Below, in pieces: positions 6,025-12,490 of a stretch of DNA of 13,159 nt. The stretch's first letter is position 1, and each line of letters starts with the position of its first letter. Source of the stretch: Anaerolineae bacterium (GTDB lineage: Bacteria; Chloroflexota; Anaerolineae; JACIWR01); contig JAGGZG010000230.1 of NCBI GenBank assembly GCA_021162125.1, positions 1 through 13,159 on the forward strand. The letters run 5' to 3'. The notes beneath the pieces were generated by a model. That model was not told the DNA's origin and did no database searches. It saw nothing but the letters and a program-made list of their open reading frames with translations. The position numbers were made by a program, and so were the translations under genes.

Positions 6025-8361
6025 TCACTCCATTTCCACGACCAGGCGCAGGGTCGCTGCCCCCTGATCGCTGAACCAGGCCGCTTCCTCGCGCACCACG
6101 TCCCATTCCAGGATGTAATCCCCCGGTTGTTTGGGGGTGAGGAGGAAAGGACGCAGGGTGACGGCTGTGCCTGGTTTGACGATGTGTGGCATGTCGGTGC
6201 GCAGGCTGGGGACGTCCATGACCTGGGACTGGCCGTCGGCACGCAGCCAGCGGTAAGTCAGGCGCACGGGGTGCCAATCGCGTGACCACCAACACTGGGA
6301 GCCGGTGTTCTGGATGGTGACTTGCACGCGGTATAGTTCATCGGCGCGCAGATGGGTGGGCACTCGATGGTCAAGAAAGGCGACGCGGTAGAAGTCGCGT
6401 CCGTAGGCGTCCAGGGCCTGGCGCAGCGCGGGGAGGTTGGATCGGCTGGCTTCTCTCCGAAAAAGCAGCACCCCCCCTGCCGAGGCTATCACACCGAAAT
6501 CGGGGTTCTCCAGCAGCTCGTTCACCCGGGCGTAGAAGGTGTGAAATCCGCTGGGACTCTTCTCCGCCGTGGGGTCCAGGTCCACAATCACGTACTCAGC
6601 GTCGGCGACGAAGGGGAAGACGTAAATGTCCCGCCGGTGGGAGAGATGTGGAAAGATGTCGCTCTGAGCGCAGACCACGCCCTCGTCGGGGACGAGGGCG
6701 ACGATGCGCCGCAAGTTCGCCTCGTGGATCGATGGCTGGTGATAGTCCACCCAGTGAAATTGTTTGCCCGGCGGATAGGGGCTGAAGAAAACGGCGATGA
6801 GCGCGGTGTTGACCAGGACGAAGAGGGCCAGGGACGTGGTTACTTGTTGTCGTCTCCATCGGCAGCCCAGCCAGCCGATAGCGCCCGCCGTGGCCGCGAA
6901 CAGAAAGGGTAGCACGGGGGCCATGTAATGAGCGCGGATGGTGCTTTGCCACTCGGATTTGGCCAGCAGGTTGATGATCAGGATGGGGACGGCGGGGAGA
7001 GCCAGGCCGGGGCTCAGCAGGGGCAGGAAACCCAGAGGCACGAGCAGGTCGAAGACCGTTTGCAGCTTCTCGCGGTCCAGCAGCAAAGGGATGACCTGCC
7101 CGGGATGGGTGATGGCGTGCACGATCAGTCCCCACGGCCCGCCACCTACCTGGCCAAAGCGGCGGGCCAGCAGGTCTGGGCTGCGAAAATCGTACAGGTC
7201 CTTGACCCAGGGGGTGATCACGTTGAAGTCGAGCACCAGCCAGGCCAGGCACACGGCCAACGTCAGGAGGCCCTGCCGTCGCTCGCGGACGAGGAAGAGG
7301 TACACTCCCAGCGCCAACCCGACGAGGGCTGCGTCTACGCGACAGGTCAAAGCCAGGGCCAGCCCCAGCCAGTACATCCGCCACGATCTGCGCTCCATGC
7401 CCAGCAAGGTCAGAAACAGGAAGGGTACCATGAGCACCGAGGGATGGAACTCGAACATGGTGATGTGGTGCAGAGGCAGGTAGGCCAGGTAGGCCGCGGT
7501 CAGGGCCACGGCGGCCAGTGAGCTCTTCGTCCTGTCGCGGGCCAGGGCGTAGAGGGGAAACGCCCCGGCGGCCAGGAATGCGGTCTGCACGATGAACAGC
7601 AGACGGGGGTCGGCCCACAGCCAGTACAGGGCCGAGAGGGCGATGAAGAACAGCTCCAGTTTGCCGTCTAACAGGCGGTTCTCGCGGCGAGGGCCGTCCA
7701 GCGGGTCACGGTAGAGAGGGCTGCGCTCCAGGATGCGCCCGTGGATGGTGTTCCAGGCCGCCTGATCCATCGTGCCCGTGTCCAGCGCGTGGGTGCGGAA
7801 GTCTGTGTGCCGGGCGCAGGTCAGCACGGTGAAGGTGAGGAAATAAATCACGACCAGCGCGGCGACGATGTACAGGCCCAGGCGAGGCCAGCGACGGAGG
7901 CGTTCCAGGTTCAGATCGCCCAGGAGTGCGCCCAGTAGCGGCGCGGCCACGGCGCTGGTCACCCCCAGTAGAAGGTACGTCCAGACGGAGCTGCCGTGTT
8001 CCACGCCCAGGACGTGAACGCGGTAGCGGAGGAAGAAGCCGCCGGCCAGGAAAGCGGGTCGGAAAAACTTCGCCCGATCCGGCAGGGTAGCGACCAGGGG
8101 GACCCTGCGCGCCCGTGCGGCAGCCAGGCCAGCGAGAAACCACGCACTCAGGGCGATGCCCTCCGCCGCCAGGGTGAATCCGGCCAGTTGCCGCCAGTAG
8201 TAGCCGTAGACGCGCTCGCCGCGCAGCCAGGCGGGCAACTGTCCGGCGAACTCCCAGTCCCAGAAAGCCAGGCCCAGGAGGGCGGCACCGGCGACGACCG
8301 TCAGGGCGGCGATCCAGGGTTGTATGGCACCTACAAGTTCGTCTTTTCTACTCCATCTCAT
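6025..8361 (-). CDS. DUF2079 polytopic membrane protein with C-terminal Ig-like domain
   Basis: This 778-residue protein has many membrane segments. After an N-terminal part with about five hydrophobic stretches (10-180), the DUF2079 region (about 170-650) begins with DTGTMDQAAWNT (194-205), a pattern reminiscent of GT-C glycosyltransferases. It continues with FEFHPSVL (303-310) and a soluble stretch from ~540. DUF2079 has no established reaction; a membrane glycosyltransferase-like role is inference. Residues ~655-778 look like a bacterial NBR1-type Ig-like domain: NTGSQCWW (685-692), YRWLRADG (703-710), VKPGTAV (728-734), and a C-terminal block with a WDVV and a WF pair at 753-763. The start at 8361 has no ribosome binding site. 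The -10 hexamer lies only 8 nt upstream, so the mRNA is probably leaderless. The gene is divergent from era. Confidence 0.88.
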   Translation of the reverse strand: MRWSRKDELVGAIQPWIAALTVVAGAALLGLAFWDWEFAGQLPAWLRGERVYGYYWRQLAGFTLAAEGIALSAWFLAGLAAARARRVPLVATLPDRAKFFRPAFLAGGFFLRYRVHVLGVEHGSSVWTYLLLGVTSAVAAPLLGALLGDLNLERLRRWPRLGLYIVAALVVIYFLTFTVLTCARHTDFRTHALDTGTMDQAAWNTIHGRILERSPLYRDPLDGPRRENRLLDGKLELFFIALSALYWLWADPRLLFIVQTAFLAAGAFPLYALARDRTKSSLAAVALTAAYLAYLPLHHITMFEFHPSVLMVPFLFLTLLGMERRSWRMYWLGLALALTCRVDAALVGLALGVYLFLVRERRQGLLTLAVCLAWLVLDFNVITPWVKDLYDFRSPDLLARRFGQVGGGPWGLIVHAITHPGQVIPLLLDREKLQTVFDLLVPLGFLPLLSPGLALPAVPILIINLLAKSEWQSTIRAHYMAPVLPFLFAATAGAIGWLGCRWRRQQVTTSLALFVLVNTALIAVFFSPYPPGKQFHWVDYHQPSIHEANLRRIVALVPDEGVVCAQSDIFPHLSHRRDIYVFPFVADAEYVIVDLDPTAEKSPSGFHTFYARVNELLENPDFGVIASAGGVLLFRREASRSNLPALRQALDAYGRDFYRVAFLDHRVPTHLRADELYRVQVTIQNTGSQCWWSRDWHPVRLTYRWLRADGQSQVMDVPSLRTDMPHIVKPGTAVTLRPFLLTPKQPGDYILEWDVVREEAAWFSDQGAATLRLVVEME

Positions 8362-8369
8362 AGGTTGCT

Positions 8370-8397
8370 ATTATACTACAAAGGACAGGAGTGACAA
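8370..8397 (-). promoter_or_regulatory. promoter of the DUF2079 gene (leaderless start)
   Basis: On the minus strand, TTGTCA (8397-8392) and TATAAT (8375-8370) are separated by 16 bp. Only 8 nt separate the -10 from the ATG at 8361, so transcription should begin at or within about two bases of the start codon. Confidence 0.75.
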
Positions 8398-8440
8398 GAT
8401 CATAGCGCAAAGCGGTGGGTGGCTTGGCGCAGTGGTGATG

Positions 8441-8535
8441 GAAGCCTGTCCTCCCCCCGTGAAACGGGGGGAGCTAGAGGGGGGCGACTTTCTCTCTCCC
8501 CTCAGTCCCCCCGCGCTTCGCGCGCAGGGGGGAAG
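8441..8535. repeat. G-run/C-run hairpin repeat (copy B)
   Basis: Two modules lie side by side. The first has a perfect 10-bp stem, CTCCCCCCGT / ACGGGGGGAG, at 8451-8460 and 8464-8473 with loop GAA, followed by CTAGAGGGGGG. The second has TCCCCCC / GGGGGGA (8506-8512, 8527-8533) enclosing GCGC/GCGC with a TTC loop. Both modules recur at 9829-9900 in opposite orientation and reverse order. Confidence 0.85.
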
Positions 8536-8608
8536 TTGCCTACCTGTCCGCCCTTGAACCGCCTGCGGCGCGGGAGGTGCGTCGCACTTCGTTGCCTCGG
8601 AGGTCTCC

Positions 8609-8637
8609 TTGACCGGCGTTTGTTTTTGGAGTAGAAT
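8609..8637 (+). promoter_or_regulatory. promoter of era
   Basis: TTGACC (8609-8614) and TAGAAT (8632-8637) are separated by 17 bp. The predicted start near 8644 gives a leader of about 180 nt that includes the 8767-8803 hairpin. The sequence GGAGTAGAATAG around the -10 resembles the -10 regions of the two minus-strand promoters. Confidence 0.7.
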
Positions 8638-8766
8638 AGTGACCACGAGTCAGGCACAATGCGGTGCGAGGCACGCTGGCCAGCGGGTGGATTATCGTCG
8701 CCAGTCTCAACGGGCCGTGTGCGAGGTGGACACGTGTTTCAACCCGCTCAAACTGGGTATGTGAGC

Positions 8767-8803
8767 CGAGGTGCGACGCGCTTCCCAGGTGCGTCGCACC
8801 TCG
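8767..8803. repeat. 13-bp perfect inverted repeat in the era leader
   Basis: CGAGGTGCGACGC (8767-8779) and GCGTCGCACCTCG (8791-8803) flank an 11-base loop. AGGTGCGTCGCAC in its right half (8787-8799) is repeated exactly at 8575-8587, and is itself palindromic. It ends 12 bp before the era ribosome binding site and could affect translation, although interspersed-repeat origin is likelier. Confidence 0.8.
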
Positions 8804-8823
8804 CGACAGATGCTTGGAGTAGT

Positions 8824-9783
8824 ATGGCTGAGTCACAGGACTGGAGCTATTTGCTTGACGAAGAAGGCTTGCCCGAAGATCATCGTTCGGGCTTCGTGGC
8901 CGTCATCGGTAAACCTAACGTAGGCAAGTCCACGCTGATGAACGCTTACCTGGGGCAGAAGGTGTCCATCGTCTCGGACAAGCCGCAGACTACCCGCCGG
9001 CGTCTGTTGGGCATCCTCACCCGCCCTGATGCCCAGGTTATTTTCGTGGACACGCCAGGCATTCATCGCCCCCGGCACAAGCTGGGCCAGTTTATGGTGC
9101 AGACGGCTACCCGCGCCATCCCCGACGCGGACGAAATCCTCTTCGTGGTGGACGTTTCGACTATGCCCGATGACGAGGATCGGCAGATCGCGGCCTTCAT
9201 CGCCGAGCATGAGCACGTCCCGGTGATCCTGGCCCTGAATAAGATGGACCTGCTACCTCCGCACAAAGTACAGCCGCATACCAGAGCCTACCTCGACCTG
9301 ATTCGGCACGACGACTGGATGATGATCTCCGCCACGCGCGGGGACAACCTGGACGATCTGCTGGAACGCATCGTCGCTCATCTGCCGGTAGGCCCGCGTT
9401 ATTATCCAGAGGACCAAATCACCGATCAGACCGTGCGCGCCATCGCCGCTGAGCTCATCCGCGAGCAGGTGTTGCGCTTCACGCATCAGGAAGTGCCGCA
9501 CGCCGTCGCCGTCCTCGTGGATGAGTTCAAGGAGCGCTCCGCCGATATGACTTACATCCACGCCACCATCATCGTCGAGCGGGAATCGCAAAAGCGCATT
9601 CTTCTAGGCGAGGGGGGGCGGATGATCAAGCGCATCAGCACGGCGGCGCGCCGCGAGATTGAGCAATTGGTCGGCACGCGGGTGTACCTCGAACTGTGGG
9701 TCAAGGTGTGGAAGAAGTGGCGCAAGGACGAGGCCAACCTGCGGAGGCTGGGGTATGCCCTGCTCAAGAGGGGCAAGTCCTGA
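8824..9783 (+). CDS. era: GTPase Era
   Basis: This 319-residue GTPase binds the 3' end of 16S rRNA and assists 30S subunit assembly. The G1 loop GKPNVGKS is at residues 29-36, PQTTR of the switch I region at 54-58, DTPG (G3) at 76-79, NKMD (G4) at 139-142 and the SAT of G5 at 169-171. The C-terminal KH domain includes GEGGRMIKRI (about 262-271) and the Era signature LELWVKVWKKWR (289-300). The length is slightly above the usual ~300 because of a short acidic N-terminal extension. ATG 8824 is chosen because GGAG lies 4 nt upstream (8816-8819) and the frame farther upstream is repeat DNA. Its promoter is at 8609-8637. The gene stands alone between opposite-facing repeats, and its stop codon lies in the duplicated target of an inserted element. 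Confidence 0.97.
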   Translation: MAESQDWSYLLDEEGLPEDHRSGFVAVIGKPNVGKSTLMNAYLGQKVSIVSDKPQTTRRRLLGILTRPDAQVIFVDTPGIHRPRHKLGQFMVQTATRAIPDADEILFVVDVSTMPDDEDRQIAAFIAEHEHVPVILALNKMDLLPPHKVQPHTRAYLDLIRHDDWMMISATRGDNLDDLLERIVAHLPVGPRYYPEDQITDQTVRAIAAELIREQVLRFTHQEVPHAVAVLVDEFKERSADMTYIHATIIVERESQKRILLGEGGRMIKRISTAARREIEQLVGTRVYLELWVKVWKKWRKDEANLRRLGYALLKRGKS

Positions 9784-9784
9784 T

Positions 9785-9951
9785 GCAGTACTTTTGCAGA
9801 TTTCACAAAGTGGCTATGCATGGATCGCGCCCCCCTCTAGCTCCCCCCGTTCCACGGGGGGAGGACAGGCTTCCCCCCTGCGAGCGGGGGGGACTGAGGG
9901 GGGAGCGGGTGGCGAACCGCGGATGCTTTGTAAAAAGTGCAAAATTACTGC
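9785..9951. mobile_element. MITE-like element with terminal inverted repeats and TGAT duplication
   Basis: The 26-base left end (9785-9810, beginning GCAGTACTTTTGCA) matches the reverse complement of 9926-9951 at 22 of 26 positions with no gaps. TGAT occurs directly outside both ends (9781-9784 and 9952-9955), consistent with a 4-bp target duplication. The element is 167 bp and encodes no transposase, so it would be a non-autonomous element. Its AT-rich ends surround the G/C-run repeat core (about 9829-9900). The first three bases of the left TGAT are era's stop codon. An alternative reading is a very large imperfect stem-loop without transposition history. Confidence 0.6.
9829..9900. repeat. 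G-run/C-run hairpin repeat (copy C, inverted)
   Basis: CTCCCCCCGT / ACGGGGGGAG (9841-9850, 9854-9863, loop TCC) is the same 10-bp stem as in copy B. The second stem, CCCCCC (9873-9878) with the G-run at 9886-9892, corresponds to copy B's second module. A 20-base stretch (9854-9873) is the exact reverse complement of 8441-8460. Module order is permuted relative to copy B. Confidence 0.85.
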
Positions 9952-9973
9952 TGATGGTGGTGCCAAATCGCCA

Positions 9974-10002
9974 TTGACAAAGCAACTAAAAAAGTGTATA
10001 CT
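9974..10002 (+). promoter_or_regulatory. consensus promoter of the fumarase gene cluster
   Basis: TTGACA (9974-9979, perfect) and TATACT (9997-10002, five of six) are separated by exactly 17 bp. The predicted start is near 10009, giving a leader of about 164 nt before fumarase alpha. Confidence 0.85.
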
Positions 10003-10036
10003 ACCCCACGCTGACTGACGACTCAAAGGGGAGACG

Positions 10037-10096
10037 ATGAATGGTGTTGGGTTCGCCCGGCGCATTGGACAGCCGAAGCGGGAAAAAACAGGTTGA
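10037..10096 (+). CDS. possible 19-residue leader peptide
   Basis: ATG at 10037 follows GGGGAG (10028-10033) at 3 nt and opens a 19-codon frame ending in TGA (10094-10096). The product is basic, with arginine pair RR at residues 8-9 and KREK at 14-17. There is no run of one amino acid that would identify a starvation sensor. The stop codon lies 6 nt before the terminator stem, so a ribosome finishing here would cover the 5' arm. A second tiny frame of 8 codons (10101-10127, ending AWF) lies inside the terminator. Translation is not proven, and the frame overlaps the UUCG hairpin. Confidence 0.35.
   Translation: MNGVGFARRIGQPKREKTG
10044..10063 (+). promoter_or_regulatory. UUCG-capped leader hairpin
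   Basis: GTGTTGGG (10044-10051) pairs with CCCGGCGC (10056-10063) over 8 bp, including three G-U pairs, around a TTCG tetraloop. This is a form common in stable RNA. ATGGTGT at 10041-10047 recurs at 10132-10138 in the 3' arm of the terminator, so ACATC of the terminator's 5' arm could pair with either copy. Confidence 0.5.
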
Positions 10097-10102
10097 GCAA
10101 AT

Positions 10103-10147
10103 GGGACATCTGAAGGCGTGGTTTTAAGCCGATGGTGTCCCTTTTTT
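10103..10147 (+). terminator. intrinsic terminator/attenuator in the fumarase leader
   Basis: GGGACATC (10103-10110) pairs with GGTGTCCC (10134-10141) over 8 bp including one G-U. An inner GGC/GCC (10115-10117, 10128-10130) extends the structure, and six T residues follow (10142-10147). It lies between the promoter and the fumarase start codon with no other gene between them, so it can act only as an attenuator or leader terminator. Confidence 0.75.
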
Positions 10148-10172
10148 CGTTTACGTTTGAGGAGGTGTCAGA

Positions 10173-11018
10173 GTGCGGGAAGTTCAAGTAGAGACGATTA
10201 CCAATGAGGTCGCCCGGTTGTGCATCGAGGCCTGCTATTATCTGGGGGATGATGTGCTGGCGGCGCTCAAAAAAGCGCGGGCGAGCGAGCCCTCACCAGT
10301 GGGGCAGGCTGTACTCGATCAGATACTTCGGAACGCAGAGATTGCCAGCCAGGGGGAACTGCCGCTTTGTCAGGATACCGGCCTGACGGTGGTGTTCTTG
10401 GAGTTGGGCCAGGAGGTGCACATCGTCGGCGGAAATCTCTATGATGCGATCCAAGAAGGGGTGCGCAAAGGTTACAAAGAAGGGTATCTGCGCAAGTCGG
10501 TGGTGGACAAGCCTTTCTCGGCGCGGATCAACACCAAAGACAATACCCCAGCCGTGATCCACACTGAGATTGTACCCGGTGACCGGGTGAAGATCACCGT
10601 AGCTCCCAAAGGCGGCGGCAGCGAGAACATGAGCTACCTTAAGATGTTCTCACCGGCGGCCGGACGGCAAGGGATTATTGATTGGGTGGTCGAGTGCGTG
10701 GATAAGTCCGGCGCTAATCCCTGCCCACCGATCATCGTTGGCGTGGGCATTGGAGGGACGATTGACCAGACCACGCTGATCGCCAAAAAGGCGCTTCTGC
10801 GGCCGGTGGGCCAGCCTCATCCCGATCCCGAGGTGGCGGAGTTGGAGGCGGAGATCCTCGAGCGGGTGAACAAGCTGGGCATCGGGCCGCAAGGACTGGG
10901 GGGGCGGACGACGGCGCTGGCGGTGCACGTGGAGACGTTCCCCTGTCACATCGCCAGTATGCCCGCCGCGGTGAACATTCAGTGCCACAGCGCGCGGCAC
11001 AAAGAAGTGGTGATTTAG
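10173..11018 (+). CDS. class I fumarate hydratase, alpha subunit
   Basis: This 281-residue protein corresponds to the N-terminal catalytic half of iron-sulfur fumarases (FumA/TtdA type), which interconvert fumarate and malate. The three probable ligands of the 4Fe-4S cluster are Cys66 in LPLCQDTG, Cys184 in ANPCPP and Cys271 in NIQCHSARH. Their spacing is close to that of one-chain class I fumarases. GGGSENMSYLKM (147-158) and GVGIGGT (190-196) are other family blocks. The start is GTG 10173, preceded by AGGAGGTG (10160-10167) at 5 nt. The beta subunit begins 10 bp after the stop, whose TAG is the start of the next ribosome binding site. Class II L(+)-tartrate dehydratase is a close alternative. 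Expression is probably controlled by the upstream attenuator. Confidence 0.93.
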   Translation: MREVQVETITNEVARLCIEACYYLGDDVLAALKKARASEPSPVGQAVLDQILRNAEIASQGELPLCQDTGLTVVFLELGQEVHIVGGNLYDAIQEGVRKGYKEGYLRKSVVDKPFSARINTKDNTPAVIHTEIVPGDRVKITVAPKGGGSENMSYLKMFSPAAGRQGIIDWVVECVDKSGANPCPPIIVGVGIGGTIDQTTLIAKKALLRPVGQPHPDPEVAELEAEILERVNKLGIGPQGLGGRTTALAVHVETFPCHIASMPAAVNIQCHSARHKEVVI

Positions 11019-11028
11019 GAGGAAGGCG

Positions 11029-11586
11029 ATGGGCACGATTAAGATTACAACTCCATTGACCGACGAGACGATCGAGCAGTTGCACGCCGGCGACAACGTG
11101 TTAATCACGGGCACGATTTACGTCGGGCGCGACGCGGCACATAAGCGAATGGTCGCCGCATTAGATGCGGGCCAGGAATTGCCCTTTGATCCGAGAGGAC
11201 AGATTATTTATTACATGGGGCCATCACCCGCTCGACCAGGACGGCCCATCGGCGCTGCCGGGCCGACGACCAGCTATCGCATGGACCCCTATGCGCCGCG
11301 CTTGCTGGAGGTCGGGCTCAAGGGGATGATTGGCAAGGGAAACCGCTCTATGCCGGTGCGCGAGGCGATGCAGAAATACAAGGCGGTCTATTTCGCGGCC
11401 ATCGGCGGGGCGGCGGCTCTCATTGCCAATTCTATCAAGGAGGCCGAGGTCATCGCTTACCCGGAACTGGGCGCGGAGGCGCTGCGCCGTCTGCGGGTGG
11501 AGGATTTCCCCGCCGTGGTGGTCAATGACATTTACGGGAACGACGCTTACGAGATGGGGAAGGCGCAGTACCGGGAAGAGGGGTAG
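11029..11586 (+). CDS. class I fumarate hydratase, beta subunit
   Basis: This 185-residue protein is the C-terminal domain counterpart of class I fumarase (FumA C-terminus/TtdB type), which completes the active site formed with the alpha subunit. Family blocks seen are GDNVLITGTIYVGRDAAHKR near residues 21-40, GPTTSYRMDPY (about 78-88), GMIGKG (about 99-104) and AIGGAAAL. The length is typical for the separate beta subunit. ATG 11029 follows AGGAGG at 11017-11022. Translational coupling to the alpha gene is likely. The next gene starts 47 bp downstream with no terminator between, only a short tandem repeat. Confidence 0.92.
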   Translation: MGTIKITTPLTDETIEQLHAGDNVLITGTIYVGRDAAHKRMVAALDAGQELPFDPRGQIIYYMGPSPARPGRPIGAAGPTTSYRMDPYAPRLLEVGLKGMIGKGNRSMPVREAMQKYKAVYFAAIGGAAALIANSIKEAEVIAYPELGAEALRRLRVEDFPAVVVNDIYGNDAYEMGKAQYREEG

Positions 11587-11596
11587 GGGGCTGGGT

Positions 11597-11622
11597 GATT
11601 AGGTGGTTTAGGTAGTTAGGTG
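11597..11622 (+). repeat. three-unit degenerate tandem repeat
   Basis: GATTAGGTG, GTTTAGGTA and GTTAGGTG follow one another between the fumarase beta and nucleotidyltransferase genes. It encodes nothing. Such short repeats often expand by slippage. Confidence 0.6.
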
Positions 11623-11633
11623 AGGGGCGAAAG

Positions 11634-12035
11634 ATGGATGAGGATCGGCTACGAGGGGTTTGCCAGGAATACGGGATAGAGTTGGTTGTTCTTTTCGGCT
11701 CGCGGGCCACGGGCCATGCGCGGGAGGGGAGCGATTACGACGTGGGAGTGTTGCGCCAGGAGGGGATAATTCCTGCCGAGGATTTCCTCAAGCTGGCTTA
11801 TCGGCTTAGCCAGGTGCTGGGGATGGGCAACGTTGACCTGGTGGACCTGCGCCGGGCCTCGCCACTGCTCAAATACGAGGCCACCCGTGCCGCTCAGGTG
11901 CTCTACGAGGCTCGCCCTGCGGCTTTCAACATTTTCCGAGTCCTGGCGTGGAAGCAGTATCAGGACGCGCGCCACGATATTTACCGGTTGCTCCCGGTCT
12001 ACATCGAGGACTCTCTGGAGGTGCTCCTGTCATGA
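11634..12035 (+). CDS. mntA: MNT-type nucleotidyltransferase (MntA-like antitoxin)
   Basis: This 133-residue protein has the minimal nucleotidyltransferase core. The signature is GSRATG...GSDYD: Gly22-Ser23, ten residues, then Asp34-x-Asp36, which is the GSx10DxD motif, with a third acidic residue probably Asp68 in NVDLVDL. In characterised HEPN/MNT pairs the MntA enzyme transfers AMP onto a tyrosine of the partner HepT RNase and silences it (type VII toxin-antitoxin). Here the partner follows with a 4-base overlap (ATGA), so the two are translationally coupled. The start at 11634 has a modest GAGGGG site (11622-11627). A C-terminal helical extension (about 95-133) lies beyond the core. It probably belongs to the fumarase transcription unit. 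Confidence 0.88.
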   Translation: MDEDRLRGVCQEYGIELVVLFGSRATGHAREGSDYDVGVLRQEGIIPAEDFLKLAYRLSQVLGMGNVDLVDLRRASPLLKYEATRAAQVLYEARPAAFNIFRVLAWKQYQDARHDIYRLLPVYIEDSLEVLLS

Positions 12036-12475
12036 CAGCGATGGAAATTGCCCTCGTCCAGCAGAAACTGGCCAGGATCAGCGAATACCTCAGATTGCTG
12101 AAACCAATTGCGCAGTTGTCTTTCGACGAGTACTGTGCACAGGTTTACCAACGTAAGGCAGCCGAACGACTGTTGCAGACGGTGATCGAGGCGGCCATTG
12201 ACATCAACAATCACTTGCTGGTTGGCTCAGGGTTCCCGCCGGCAGATAGCTATCACCAATCTTTCTTTGATCTGGCACTAAAAGTCAAGGCTATCGAGTT
12301 ATCACTGGCCGAGGAGCTGGCCCCCAGCGCCGGTTTGCGCAACCGTCTGGTGCACGAGTACGACCAACTGGACGACGCTGCGGTGTTCGGGAGCATACGG
12401 AGAGCCCTGACCAGTTATCCACGTTACGTCCAAGCTGTGCAAGCGTACCTGAGCAATCTGGAGGGATACAATTGA
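12032..12475 (+). CDS. hepT: HEPN-domain RNase toxin (HepT/DUF86-like)
   Basis: This 147-residue, mostly helical protein is the HEPN partner of the preceding nucleotidyltransferase. The catalytic motif Rx4HxY is intact as RNRLVHEY: Arg103, His108 and Tyr110. In studied homologues this motif cleaves RNA, and the Tyr is the site that MntA adenylylates. ATG 12032 overlaps the mntA stop codon and has GGAGGTG (12017-12023) 8 nt upstream. A longer frame reaching 11948 would overlap most of the mntA end and is not preferred. With both active sites intact the pair looks functional. The next gene starts 15 bp beyond the stop. Confidence 0.9.
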   Translation: MTAMEIALVQQKLARISEYLRLLKPIAQLSFDEYCAQVYQRKAAERLLQTVIEAAIDINNHLLVGSGFPPADSYHQSFFDLALKVKAIELSLAEELAPSAGLRNRLVHEYDQLDDAAVFGSIRRALTSYPRYVQAVQAYLSNLEGYN

Positions 12476-12490
12476 CACGCGGAGGAACTG

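Larger units (their letters stand above)
8362..8823. other. 462-bp divergent intergenic region rich in repeats
   Basis: This region between the DUF2079 gene and era holds both divergent promoters (8370-8397 and 8609-8637), the G/C-run hairpin repeat (8441-8535), a half copy of a palindrome (8575-8587) and the full palindrome (8767-8803). The frame that continues era upstream to 8659 runs through these repeats and is not credible as protein. Confidence 0.7.
9784..10172. other. 389-bp era-fumarase intergenic region
   Basis: This region contains an inserted repeat element (9785-9951), a promoter (9974-10002) and a transcribed leader with hairpin, possible leader peptide and terminator (10009-10172), so nearly all of it is accounted for. 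Confidence 0.7.

Noticed and set aside
8659..8823. N-terminal extension of era by 55 codons
   Set aside because: The extension runs through palindromic repeats, has no Era-like sequence and lacks a ribosome binding site, while ATG 8824 has one and gives near-normal length.
8441..9900. CRISPR-like array
   Set aside because: There are only two copies, in opposite orientation and with a gene between them. No regular spacers occur.
11948..12031. Upstream start for hepT
   Set aside because: It would overlap mntA by 88 bases. ATG 12032 has a well-spaced GGAGGTG and the usual 4-base overlap of HEPN/MNT pairs.
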